A stretch of DNA of 64,000 nucleotides from Marinisporobacter sp. (GTDB taxonomy: Bacteria > Bacillota > Clostridia > Peptostreptococcales > Thermotaleaceae), in assembly GCA_025210525.1 (NCBI GenBank), contig JAOARP010000048.1, positions 1-64,000 on the forward strand, in the 5' to 3' direction. Position numbers and translations under genes: made by a program. Below, in pieces: positions 39,100-47,097 of this stretch (the stretch's first letter is position 1; each line of letters begins with the position of its first letter). The notes under the pieces are model-generated. The model made no database searches. It saw only the letters and a program-made list of their open reading frames with translations, and had not been told where the DNA came from.

Positions 39100-39397
39100 A
39101 CAGAACAAGATACTTAAAATGAAGATGATAAATAATAAAATATAGAAAAAAAGAGACATAAAATTTTGTATGCATAAAAAAAATTTTTGCTTATATACTG
39201 AAAAAGAATGAAAATCATAATATAATGAGAATAAAAAATGTCGAAAGATAGCGAAAAATAAGTAGCGAAGCTCTGTTTTATAAGATTAGCTAGAAAATTT
39301 TCCAACCATGCATAAAAGAAGTATATTAGTAAAATAATAAGTTTACAATAATGATTATGCAAAATTGATTACACAATGATACTAGGAGGGAAAACAA
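39100..39397 (+). promoter_or_regulatory. Intergenic leader before spoVT with possible forespore promoter and Spo0A box
   Basis: No gene is seen here. ATATA (39193-39197), 18 bp, then CATAATA (39216-39222) resembles a sigma-F/sigma-G promoter; only the first base deviates. A Spo0A-type box TGTCGAA is at 39239-39245. The segment AGCGAA occurs twice (39250-39255 and 39264-39269), followed by GCTCTG and a later TTAGCTAG. All are weak individually. Confidence 0.35.
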
Positions 39398-39949
39398 GTG
39401 AAAGCTACAGGTATAGTTAGAAGAATTGATGATTTAGGACGAGTTGTAATTCCAAAGGAAATCAGACGTACTTTAAGAATTAGAGAAGGAGATCCACTAG
39501 AAATATTTACAGACAGAGATGGGGAAGTAATCCTTAAAAAGTATTCTCCCATTGGAGAATTAAGTGAATTTGCAACTGAATATGCCCAATCTTTAAATGA
39601 TGCTTTAGGGTCAGTTGCTGTTATCGCTGATAGAGATACAATTATTGCTGTAGCAGGTGGTTCGAAAAAAGAATTTTTAGAAAAAAGAGTAAGTAGATCT
39701 TTTGAAAAAGCAATGGAAAGCAAAAAAGCATCTATCTTTGCAGAAAAAGAAAAGGTATGTCCATTAACTGCTGATGGTGCAGATGAGGAGAAATATACCT
39801 CTCAAATTATTGTACCGATTGTTTCACAGGGAGATTCTATTGGAGCTGTTGTACTTCTATCAAAAGAAGAAGATCAACCTTTAGCAGAATTAGAATTAAA
39901 AGTAGCAGAAACAGCTGCAAGCTTTTTAGGAAAACAGATGGAACAATAA
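39398..39949 (+). CDS. spoVT: Stage V sporulation protein T
   Basis: A 183-aa forespore regulator. The N-terminal AbrB swapped-hairpin DNA-binding domain (MKATGIVRRIDDLGRVVIPKEI) is followed by a GAF-like domain (about 55-180). SpoVT tunes sigma-G genes. The start is GTG after ACTAGGAGGGAAAACAA. The gene lies at its Bacillus position between mfd and spoVB. Confidence 0.96.
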   Translation: MKATGIVRRIDDLGRVVIPKEIRRTLRIREGDPLEIFTDRDGEVILKKYSPIGELSEFATEYAQSLNDALGSVAVIADRDTIIAVAGGSKKEFLEKRVSRSFEKAMESKKASIFAEKEKVCPLTADGADEEKYTSQIIVPIVSQGDSIGAVVLLSKEEDQPLAELELKVAETAASFLGKQMEQ

Positions 39950-39976
39950 AAATAAGGAATAATACATATAATATTT

Positions 39977-40013
39977 GTAGTAGCTTATAAAGCTACTACT
40001 TTTGTGTTTTTGG
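39977..40013 (+). terminator. Terminator after spoVT
   Basis: GTAGTAGCT-TATAA-AGCTACTAC is followed by TTTTGTGTTTTT. Confidence 0.85.
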
Positions 40014-40093
40014 AATAAAATAGTACAGATAAAGCTTTTTTCTGATATAATAGATTTGTTTCATGACTATTATTGGATATTGGAGGAGGATGA

Positions 40094-41710
40094 ATGAGTA
40101 GTAAATCATTTTTAAAAGGTGCTGCTATCCTTGGAATAGCAGGAATTATTATAAAGATAATGGGGGCTTTTTATAGGATTCCTCTTACAAATATGATTGG
40201 TAGTGAAGGGATGGGATATTATCAAACGGGATATCCTATATACGTAGCCCTTTTAACCATATCAACAGCAGGAATTCCAACAGCTATATCAAAATTGGTT
40301 GCAGAAAGAAATGCCATGGGTGATCGATATGGTGCCCATAGAATTTTTAAGGTTTCTTTTATATTATTATTTGCACTAGGAATTGTTACATCTACGATTC
40401 TATTTTTTGGTGCAGGGTTTCTTGTAAAATTCATAAAAAATGAAGGTGCCTATTATTCTATGAAAGCTATTGCACCGGCTTTATTGTTTGTTCCTATTAT
40501 GGCAGCTTTTCGTGGATATTTTCAAGGACTTCAAGATATGGTACCAACAGCTATTTCACAGATTATTGAGCAATTTGGAAGGACTGTTGTAGGATTTATA
40601 TTTGCATATGTCCTGTTAAAGAAATTTAATCAAGGATTAGAAGTGGTAGCGGCAGGGGCATCTTTTGGAGGAGCGGCAGGAGCTATTACAGGGACTTTAA
40701 TCATTGTTTTTATTTACTTTAAAAGAAGAAATAAAATTCTACATGAAATTAAGGAAGGTCCTCGTTTAAAGCAAGAATCGGCTAGCAAAATTCTTTCTCA
40801 GATTTTTACTATTGCAGTACCTATTACAATTGGAGCATCTATTTTACCAATGATGAATGCTATTGATGCGGGTATTGTTATGAGAAGACTTCAAGCTATA
40901 GGATATGCTGAGAGTGTTGCAAACGATCTGTATGGGCAATTAACGGGGATGGCGGCACCACTTGTAAATTTACCTCAAATTATTACAGTAAGTTTGGCAA
41001 TAAGTTTAGTACCTGCTATTTCAGAAGCCAAGCAAAGAAGAGATATAGTTCTTGTAAGGGACAATATTCAAATGGGTACAAGGGTAGCACTCCTTATAGG
41101 ACTTCCAGCTGCTATTGGACTTGTGACCTTATCTAAGCCTATTATGCTGCTTTTATTTCCAGCGATACCAGAAAAGGCTGTTAGTGCAGCTGGGTCGCTC
41201 TCTATTCTTGGATTTGGAGTTATATTTTTAACCTTGGTTCAAACGTTGACAGGAATTTTACAAGGATTAGGAAGACCTACTGTTCCTGTAATTAATTTGT
41301 TTATAGGATCTATTTTTAAAATATTAGCCACTTACTTTTTGACTGCAATTCCTTCATTAAATGTAAGAGGAGCGGCTATAGGTACAGTAATGGCTTATAT
41401 GGTTGCGGCAATATTAAATTTCTTGGCAGTGAAAAGAATCACTAAGACAAAATTTGATTTTGCTAGTTTTGTTATGAAACCATTAATTGCAGTTTCATCT
41501 ATGGCTATATCTGTCCTTTTTGTGTACAGATGGTTTGCAGATCTATTTGGAAATAAATTGACAACAGTAGCTGCTATAGGTGTTGGAGCTCTTATTTATG
41601 GATTGATGCTCCTTACAACAGGAGGGATTACAAAATCAGATTTTGAAATGCTTCCAGGTGGAAGTAAAATAGCAAAAATATTGAGTGTGGTAGGACTTTT
41701 GAGGAAATAA
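40094..41710 (+). CDS. spoVB: SpoVB / MOP-superfamily lipid flippase
   Basis: A 538-aa polytopic membrane protein with about fourteen helices, of the polysaccharide-exporter/MurJ-like superfamily. The opening FLKGAAILGIAGIIIKIMGAFYRIPL and the GSEGMGYYQTGYPIY segment are typical of SpoVB, which is needed for spore cortex peptidoglycan. RBS TGGAGGAGGATGA. It is followed by yabN as in Bacillus. Confidence 0.93.
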   Translation: MSSKSFLKGAAILGIAGIIIKIMGAFYRIPLTNMIGSEGMGYYQTGYPIYVALLTISTAGIPTAISKLVAERNAMGDRYGAHRIFKVSFILLFALGIVTSTILFFGAGFLVKFIKNEGAYYSMKAIAPALLFVPIMAAFRGYFQGLQDMVPTAISQIIEQFGRTVVGFIFAYVLLKKFNQGLEVVAAGASFGGAAGAITGTLIIVFIYFKRRNKILHEIKEGPRLKQESASKILSQIFTIAVPITIGASILPMMNAIDAGIVMRRLQAIGYAESVANDLYGQLTGMAAPLVNLPQIITVSLAISLVPAISEAKQRRDIVLVRDNIQMGTRVALLIGLPAAIGLVTLSKPIMLLLFPAIPEKAVSAAGSLSILGFGVIFLTLVQTLTGILQGLGRPTVPVINLFIGSIFKILATYFLTAIPSLNVRGAAIGTVMAYMVAAILNFLAVKRITKTKFDFASFVMKPLIAVSSMAISVLFVYRWFADLFGNKLTTVAAIGVGALIYGLMLLTTGGITKSDFEMLPGGSKIAKILSVVGLLRK

Positions 41711-41742
41711 TAGTTGATAAACATGAAATAGAGGGTGAAGGA

Positions 41743-43206
41743 ATGAAAAAACTTACGATCATAGGATTAGGACCCGGTAGTAAAGAATATTTAACCATTG
41801 GTGCTATGGAGAAAATGAAAAGTAGTGAAATGATTTTTTTAAGAACAGAAAAACATCCTGTAGTGGACTACTTAAAAACTCAGGATATTGCTTATGAGAG
41901 CTTTGATTCTATTTATGATCATAAAGAAAGCTTTGATGAAGTTTATGAAACCATTGTAAAAAAAATAATAGACTTATTAAAGGAAAAGGATGTAGTCTAT
42001 GCTGTTCCAGGAAGTCCTTTTGTAGCAGAAGTAACAGTGCAGCTATTGATTGAAAGAGCAGAAAAGATAGGATTAAACATAGAATTTGTTCCTTCTGTTA
42101 GCTTTGTAGAGGCAATCTTCCATACCTTAAAAAAAGACCCTATAAAAGGATTAAAAATAATAGATGGTTTGCAGCTAGATAATCAATTTCCTGATGTACA
42201 GACGGATGTAATTGTAACTCAAGTTTATAATAAATTTGTTGCATCTGAGATGAAATTAAAATTAATGGAGTATTATCCAGATGAATATCCTATTGTGGTT
42301 ATAAGAGGTGCAGGAATACCAAATGAAGAAAAGATAAAAAATATTATGCTTTATGAATTAGATCGTATAGAATGGTTAGACTATTTAACAAGCATATATA
42401 TTCCTAAGGTTGGTGATACTACACTAAAGGTATATACAATGAATGATTTACTTAAAATCATGGAAAGGTTAAGAGGTGAAAATGGATGTCCTTGGGATAT
42501 AGAACAAACCCATGATAGCCTAAAGCCTTATGTGATAGAAGAAGCCTATGAAGTTCTAGAAGCACTAGAAGAAGGGGATATGTCTTTATTACAAGAGGAA
42601 TTAGGGGATTTACTACTCCAAGTAGTATTTCATTCCCAAATTGCTTCTGAGTTTGGTGATTTTGATATAAAAGATGTTATAGCAGGAATATCTAAAAAAT
42701 TAATTATGAGACATCCTCATGTATTTGCGGAATTACACGTAGATGGAACAGGAGAGGTTTTAAAAAACTGGGAAGAGATCAAAAGAAAAGAAAAAAATGA
42801 AAAAACTTATACAGAGAGCTTAAAAAGAATTCCTAAAAGCCTTCCAGCACTTATGAAAAGCTATAAGGTACAAGAAAAGGCAGCAAAGGTCGGATTTGAT
42901 TGGGATTATGTAGAGGATGCTATAGAAAAAGTAAAAGAAGAGTTAAAAGAATTATTAGAGGTATACAATACAGAAGAACATGACAAAATAACAGAAGAGC
43001 TAGGAGATTTAATTTTTGCTGTTGTAAATGTAGCTAGATTCTTAAAAGTAGACCCAGAACTTGCGTTGAATGGAACGATCAATAAGTTTATTGACCGATT
43101 CGAGTTTATTGAAAAGACAGCAACGAAAAATGGGAAAAGATTGGAAGAAATGTCATTAAACGAGATGGATGAGCTGTGGAATATGGCAAAAATACATAAA
43201 AATTAA
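41743..43206 (+). CDS. mazG: MazG nucleotide pyrophosphohydrolase fused to tetrapyrrole-methylase domain (YabN)
   Basis: A 487-aa two-domain protein. Residues 1-225 form an SAM-dependent tetrapyrrole-methylase-like domain (TIIGLGPGSKEYLT, VYAVPGSPFVAEVTV). Residues about 230-487 are MazG with two EExxD-type helices (RLRGENGCPWDIEQTH, LLQEELGDLLLQVVFHS and ITEELGDLIFAVVNV). MazG removes aberrant NTPs; the methylase part has no known reaction. The fusion is typical of the Firmicute YabN. Confidence 0.95.
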   Translation: MKKLTIIGLGPGSKEYLTIGAMEKMKSSEMIFLRTEKHPVVDYLKTQDIAYESFDSIYDHKESFDEVYETIVKKIIDLLKEKDVVYAVPGSPFVAEVTVQLLIERAEKIGLNIEFVPSVSFVEAIFHTLKKDPIKGLKIIDGLQLDNQFPDVQTDVIVTQVYNKFVASEMKLKLMEYYPDEYPIVVIRGAGIPNEEKIKNIMLYELDRIEWLDYLTSIYIPKVGDTTLKVYTMNDLLKIMERLRGENGCPWDIEQTHDSLKPYVIEEAYEVLEALEEGDMSLLQEELGDLLLQVVFHSQIASEFGDFDIKDVIAGISKKLIMRHPHVFAELHVDGTGEVLKNWEEIKRKEKNEKTYTESLKRIPKSLPALMKSYKVQEKAAKVGFDWDYVEDAIEKVKEELKELLEVYNTEEHDKITEELGDLIFAVVNVARFLKVDPELALNGTINKFIDRFEFIEKTATKNGKRLEEMSLNEMDELWNMAKIHKN

Positions 43207-43298
43207 AAAAAAGATAAAAAATATTACTAATAAAGAAGGATTTTTCAATAAAAGATAGAATATGCTAATGTATTCTAAATATCAAGGAGGTAATGATT

Positions 43299-43577
43299 GT
43301 GAATAAAGCTGAATTAGTAGCTAGCATGGCAGAAAAATCAGGACTTACAAAAAAAGATGCAGAGGTTGCATTAAATGCATTCATTAAAAGTGTAGAAGAA
43401 GCTCTTGTAAAAGAAGATAAAGTTCAATTAGTTGGATTTGGAACTTTCGATGTAAGAGAGAGAAAAGCTAGACAAGGTAGAAACCCAAGAGATCCTGAGC
43501 AAGTGATCGATATTCCTGCTTCAAAAGCACCAGTATTCAAAGCAGGTAAAGCACTTAAGGAAATGGTAAACGCTTAA
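43299..43577 (+). CDS. hup: DNA-binding protein HU
   Basis: A 92-aa histone-like protein: MNKAELVASMAEKSGLTKKDAE at the N-terminus, VGFGTFDVRERKARQGRNP forming the DNA-grasping arm. GTG at 43299 is nine bases after AAGGAGG; the ATG two codons earlier is too close to it. In Bacillus hup is elsewhere; here it sits between yabN and rqcP, as in many Clostridia. Confidence 0.96.
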   Translation: MNKAELVASMAEKSGLTKKDAEVALNAFIKSVEEALVKEDKVQLVGFGTFDVRERKARQGRNPRDPEQVIDIPASKAPVFKAGKALKEMVNA

Positions 43578-43586
43578 TAAAGAAAG

Positions 43587-43616
43587 AAAAAGCAGCTAGC
43601 CTGCTTTTTTGTTTTT
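43587..43616 (+). terminator. Terminator after hup
   Basis: AAAAAGCAG-CTAGC-CTGCTTTTTT is followed by GTTTTT. Confidence 0.85.
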
Positions 43617-43630
43617 AGGAGAGAGTAAAT

Positions 43631-43873
43631 ATGCGTTTAGATAAGTTTTTAAAAAATAGTAGATTGATAAAAAGAAGAACTGTAGCAAAGGACGCTTGTG
43701 ATCAAGGTCGTGTTAGTATCAATGAAAAGACAGCAAAGGCTTCTTCAGAAGTGGAAGTAGGAGATACTATAACTATTTTATTTGGGTCTAGAATGACTAA
43801 AGTAGAAATAATGGCACTAGCTGATCATGTTACAAAGGATTTTGCAAAAGAAATGTATCGTATCATAGAATAG
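43631..43873 (+). CDS. rqcP: RqcP, S4-domain ribosome quality-control factor
   Basis: An 80-aa protein made up almost wholly of an S4 RNA-binding fold: MRLDKFLKNSRLIKRRTVAK, DACDQGRVSIN, VEVGDTITI. RqcP (YabO) helps RqcH add alanine tails to stalled peptides on the 50S subunit. RBS TAGGAGAGAGTAAAT. It sits at its Bacillus position before yabP. Confidence 0.93.
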   Translation: MRLDKFLKNSRLIKRRTVAKDACDQGRVSINEKTAKASSEVEVGDTITILFGSRMTKVEIMALADHVTKDFAKEMYRIIE

Positions 43874-43899
43874 TACCTCATAAGGGTACTATTTTTTTA
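43871..43899 (+). terminator. Terminator after rqcP
   Basis: TAGTACC (43871-43877) pairs with GGTACTA (43885-43891), then seven T. Confidence 0.85.
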
Positions 43900-43982
43900 T
43901 GTAGAGATAAAAATAGGGAATAAACAAACCTCCATAAGCATATGTTTAAATTAGGACATTGTGTAAAAGAGGGTGAAAATTT

Positions 43983-44273
43983 ATGGAAGAGAGAAAAAGT
44001 TCAAAAAATAGGAACCAAAATATTATTCTTGAAAATAAAGAAAAGCTTAGTGTATCAGGGGTAGAACATGTAACAAGCTTTGACGAGAATACGATTATTT
44101 TAGAAACAGTTAAAGGAATTTTGACGATAAAGGGAAGTGACTTAGACATCAATAAATTAAATTTAGATGATGGAAATGTGGTAGTAGAGGGAATTGTTGA
44201 TGCTATGATGTATAGTGATCGTGAGAGCATAGGGAATAAAGGGATAGGATTTTTGGGGAAAATGTTTAAATAA
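43983..44273 (+). CDS. yabP: Sporulation protein YabP
   Basis: A 96-aa member of the YabP/YqfC family: NIILENKEKLSVSGVEHVTSFDENTIILET, then a GSDLDINKLNLDDGNVVVEG core. In Bacillus yabP is a sigma-E gene acting in spore cortex formation with YabQ. RBS AGAGGGTGAAAATTT. The last 25 residues vary. Confidence 0.92.
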   Translation: MEERKSSKNRNQNIILENKEKLSVSGVEHVTSFDENTIILETVKGILTIKGSDLDINKLNLDDGNVVVEGIVDAMMYSDRESIGNKGIGFLGKMFK

Positions 44274-44295
44274 CCGCAGGGCGGTTATTTTTTTA
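44271..44295 (+). terminator. Hairpin between yabP and yabQ
   Basis: TAACCGC-AGG-GCGGTTA is followed by seven T and begins within the yabP stop. It may lower expression of yabQ relative to yabP. Confidence 0.8.
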
Positions 44296-44330
44296 TGGAT
44301 TAGACAAGTATAAGAAATTGAGGTGATTGT

Positions 44331-44840
44331 ATGATAACTTATGTATCTAAGCAAGCATATGTTTTTTTAGCCACTTTATATGGTGGAATTCTTATTGGCT
44401 TTATTTATGATTTATATAGGATTCTTAGGTGTATATTTAAGCCTAAAAAAATTGCTACAATCATTGAAGATCTTATTTTTTGGATTGTTATTGGTATTGC
44501 ATCTGTTTGGGTATTATTATTTAGTAATGATGGGAAATTAAGATTTTATACTTTTTTAGGATTTGCAATAGGAGCAATTCTGTATAACAGGATTCTAAGT
44601 AGGTTTGTAATCAAAGGAATAGTAAGTATATTGCGTGTAATAAAAAGAATTTTTCTAAAAGTATTGGGGGTTATATTATATCCTCTTAAAATCATAAGAA
44701 AGCTTCTTTTAAGAATATGGAAACCGATGAAAAGTAAATTTTCTCCTGTATATCTTAGAGTGAAGAGATTGTGTTTACTACCAAAAATGTTTTATAAGGA
44801 AGTAGTAAAATATGCAAAGTTCATAAAAAATAAAAAATAG
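44331..44840 (+). CDS. yabQ: Spore cortex biosynthesis membrane protein YabQ
   Basis: A 169-aa membrane protein with three or four N-terminal helices (GILIGFIYDLYRILR near residue 19) and a basic C-terminal tail. YabQ is an outer forespore membrane protein needed for cortex. The start has AATTGAGGTGATTGT upstream. The position after yabP and before divIC matches Bacillus. Confidence 0.9.
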   Translation: MITYVSKQAYVFLATLYGGILIGFIYDLYRILRCIFKPKKIATIIEDLIFWIVIGIASVWVLLFSNDGKLRFYTFLGFAIGAILYNRILSRFVIKGIVSILRVIKRIFLKVLGVILYPLKIIRKLLLRIWKPMKSKFSPVYLRVKRLCLLPKMFYKEVVKYAKFIKNKK

Positions 44841-44904
44841 GAGGAATTTATATTTTTTTATAGAAATATTTAAAATAAATAGAGTCAATATGAGGGATGT
44901 GAAA

Positions 44905-45216
44905 ATGGATAAAAATAGAAAAAATAAAATAAAAAGCAAAAATCGGTTTTTTCATATAGTTATATTGATGGTTTTTTTATATGTATCTTGGGTATTCGTC
45001 AAGCAGCAGATTGAATTAAAAGAGTTAAGAAAACAAGAGGAGGCTTTAAATAATAAGATTTTAGAACTTAAGAAAGAAGCAGCTCAGCTTGAAGAGGAAA
45101 AAACCTTAGGAGACGATCCAAAATTTATTGAAAAGGTAGCAAGAGAAAGGCTTAAAATGGCAAAGCCAAATGAAATCATTTATATAGATATGAATAAATC
45201 CAAATATACCCAATAA
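44905..45216 (+). CDS. divIC: Septum formation initiator, DivIC/FtsB family
   Basis: A 103-aa bitopic protein with a basic cytoplasmic end, one transmembrane helix (about 17-38) and an extracytoplasmic coiled coil (IELKELRKQEEALNNKILEL). DPKFIEKVARERLKMAKPNEI closes the protein. It forms the FtsL-DivIB complex of the divisome. The ATG at 44905 follows GAGGGATGTG; an ATG 15 bases earlier lacks a ribosome site. Confidence 0.92.
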   Translation: MDKNRKNKIKSKNRFFHIVILMVFLYVSWVFVKQQIELKELRKQEEALNNKILELKKEAAQLEEEKTLGDDPKFIEKVARERLKMAKPNEIIYIDMNKSKYTQ

Positions 45217-45325
45217 AAATATGAAAGATAGAAGGAATCATATTGACAGGTTTATAAATATAATTTATAATGAGTGCAAATAATATATTGTAATTATTCA
45301 AATTTAAAAGGAGGAAGTTTAATTT

Positions 45326-45823
45326 ATGCCCGTTGAAGTTGGAAAAGTTGTAGAGGGCACTGTAACTGGCATTACAAACTTTGGTGCTTTTGTTCAACTG
45401 CCAGAAGGAAAAACAGGTTTATGCCACATATCAGAAGTAGCCGATGATTATGTAAAAGACATTAGTACGTATCTTAAGGAGCAACAAAAGGTAAAGGTGA
45501 AGATTATCGCTATTGATCCGAAAGGAAAAATTAGCCTTTCGATTAGGAAAGCACAACCGAAACCTCCTAAAAGAGAATCTAAACCAGAAGCCTCTAAGTG
45601 GAAGAAAAATGATAAAGACAGACAAGGATTTAGAGAAAAACAAGGATTTAGAGAAAAACAAGGGTTTAGAGAAAAACAAGGATTTAAAGAAAGACAACCA
45701 TCTTTTGAAGATAAATTAGCACAATTTCTAAAGGATAGTGAAGAAAAACAGCAACAGGTAAAAAAATATACGAAGGATTCTAGACGAGGAAATGGATTCA
45801 ATAGAAAAGGAGTCGCTAGATAA
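45326..45823 (+). CDS. yabR: S1-domain RNA-binding protein (YabR-like)
   Basis: A 165-aa protein. The S1 domain occupies residues 1-75 (PVEVGKVVEGTVTGITNFGAF, GLCHISEVADDYVKD). It is followed by a basic tail with four near-identical copies of QGFREK and a C-terminal acidic/basic stretch. The S1 domain resembles polynucleotide phosphorylase; the family is associated with ribosomes. RBS AAAGGAGGAAGTTTAATTT. Confidence 0.92.
   Translation: MPVEVGKVVEGTVTGITNFGAFVQLPEGKTGLCHISEVADDYVKDISTYLKEQQKVKVKIIAIDPKGKISLSIRKAQPKPPKRESKPEASKWKKNDKDRQGFREKQGFREKQGFREKQGFKERQPSFEDKLAQFLKDSEEKQQQVKKYTKDSRRGNGFNRKGVAR
45623..45694 (+). repeat. 18-bp tandem repeat inside yabR, four copies
   Basis: CAAGGATTTAGAGAAAAA occurs at 45623, 45641 and (one change) 45659, and a diverged copy at 45677. 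The period is in frame and encodes QGFREK. It could expand or contract by slippage without frameshift. Confidence 0.9.
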
Positions 45824-45828
45824 ATGAT

Positions 45829-45855
45829 AACCGAGACAATGTCTCGGTTTTGTAT
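45829..45855 (+). terminator. Terminator after yabR
   Basis: AACCGAGAC-AAT-GTCTCGGTT is followed by TTGT. It lies just before the next ribosome site, so it may act as an attenuator. Confidence 0.75.
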
Positions 45856-45873
45856 ATGTAGGAGGAATTTTAT

Positions 45874-46800
45874 ATGCTAAAATTAGGGGCTATTGATATT
45901 GGAACAAATTCTATGCGAATGATCATTGCTAAAATAGAGAATGGAGCTATTGTTAAAAGCAGTAAGCTTTTAAATACAACAAGGATGGGTCAAAATGTTG
46001 ATCAAACAGGAATATTAGCTGATGAGGCAATGGATAGGAATATTCATGCTCTGAAGGAATTTATGGAGATTGCCAAAAAAGAAAAAATAAAAAAACTACC
46101 TATTATCGCAACAAGTGCTGTAAGAGATGCAAAGAACAAAGCTATTTTTATAAAAAGAGCAAAAGAAGAAGCAAATGTATCTGTTGATGTAATCAATGGA
46201 CAAAGAGAAGCAGAGCTTGGGTTTGTGGGAGTTTTAAAAGGTCTTGAAAGAGACGATGAAAATATTTTAGTGATAGATATTGGTGGAGGAAGTACAGAGT
46301 TTATTTTGGGAAATAAAGAAGGAATCAAACATTTAATCAGTATCAATATTGGAGCTGTAAGGATGACGGAAAAATTTATAACTACCGACCCTGTTTCTAA
46401 AAAAGAAATAGAGTATATGGAGAAAGCAATAGAGGACAAAATTAAAGATACCATTCATTCTTTATGCAAATTTAAAATTGATAGAGTGATAGGAATAGGA
46501 GGAACAGCTACAACTATTGCTGCTGTATCAAAAAGAATGAAAGTTTATGATAAAGAAAAGATCCATCAAACAAATCTTAGCCATGAAAAAGTAAAGAAGA
46601 CTCTTGATGAATTTTTATCAAAAAATTTAGAGGATAGAAAAAAAGTAGATGGACTACAGCCTAAGAGAGCGGATATTATTATAGCTGGAACGATTATTTT
46701 AGATAGAATATTAAAAGGGATTCAAATGGATTATATAACTATTAGTGAGTATGACAATCTAGAGGGATTGATTTTTGAACAATTAGGTGTAAAACCATAA
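45874..46800 (+). CDS. Ppx/GppA-family phosphatase, short form
   Basis: A 308-aa enzyme lacking the HD domain. The phosphate loops are canonical: AIDIGTNSMRMIIA, NGQREAELGFVGV and VIDIGGGSTEFILG. It is the third Ppx/GppA member in the window and resembles the standard short exopolyphosphatase. RBS TAGGAGGAATTTTAT. It lies between yabR and spoIIE, an insertion relative to Bacillus that is common in Clostridia. Confidence 0.92.
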   Translation: MLKLGAIDIGTNSMRMIIAKIENGAIVKSSKLLNTTRMGQNVDQTGILADEAMDRNIHALKEFMEIAKKEKIKKLPIIATSAVRDAKNKAIFIKRAKEEANVSVDVINGQREAELGFVGVLKGLERDDENILVIDIGGGSTEFILGNKEGIKHLISINIGAVRMTEKFITTDPVSKKEIEYMEKAIEDKIKDTIHSLCKFKIDRVIGIGGTATTIAAVSKRMKVYDKEKIHQTNLSHEKVKKTLDEFLSKNLEDRKKVDGLQPKRADIIIAGTIILDRILKGIQMDYITISEYDNLEGLIFEQLGVKP

Positions 46801-46830
46801 AAACAACTGTTTCTAAGTTGTTTTTTTTTA
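46799..46830 (+). terminator. Terminator after the short ppx/gppA
   Basis: AAACAAC and GTTGTTT flank a short loop, followed by a long T run. Between here and 47031 I recognise no gene. Confidence 0.8.
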
Positions 46831-47031
46831 TTTGCATTATATGCTTTGCTTGAATGAATTATACTAATTTTTTATCGATAAAGTATCACCCATATCGGCA
46901 AAGTTTACCAGTAAAAGCCTCTATGTTTTTAGGATAAAGTAAAAATGGTAGGGTAACTTAGATTATATTTATGAAAATTTGTAAAAATCCATCATGGACT
47001 GTCTGAAAATTCTTGATGTTGAATCAGCCAA

Positions 47032-47065
47032 CTTGACAAATCTTTTGAACACTCATTGATATAAT
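47032..47065 (+). promoter_or_regulatory. Spo0A-type promoter of spoIIE
   Basis: TTGACA (47033-47038) and TATAAT (47060-47065) are 21 bp apart, not 17. The reverse strand of 47032-47040 reads TTTGTCAAG, one base from the Spo0A box TTTGTCRAA, and overlaps the -35. In Bacillus the spoIIE and spoIIG promoters share this unusual spacing and Spo0A activation. Confidence 0.75.
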
Positions 47066-47097
47066 TTTTTTAACAATAAGAAATGGGTGGTGTTAAA

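Noticed and set aside
45623-45694. A CRISPR-like array
   Set aside because: The repeats have no spacers, are 18 bp with in-frame coding, and no cas genes are near.
46044-46454. A long antisense frame within the short ppx/gppA gene
   Set aside because: It has no ribosome site, and the opposite strand encodes a clear conserved enzyme. Similar antisense frames over iadA, spoIIE, ftsH, the carriers and yabR were left out for the same reason.
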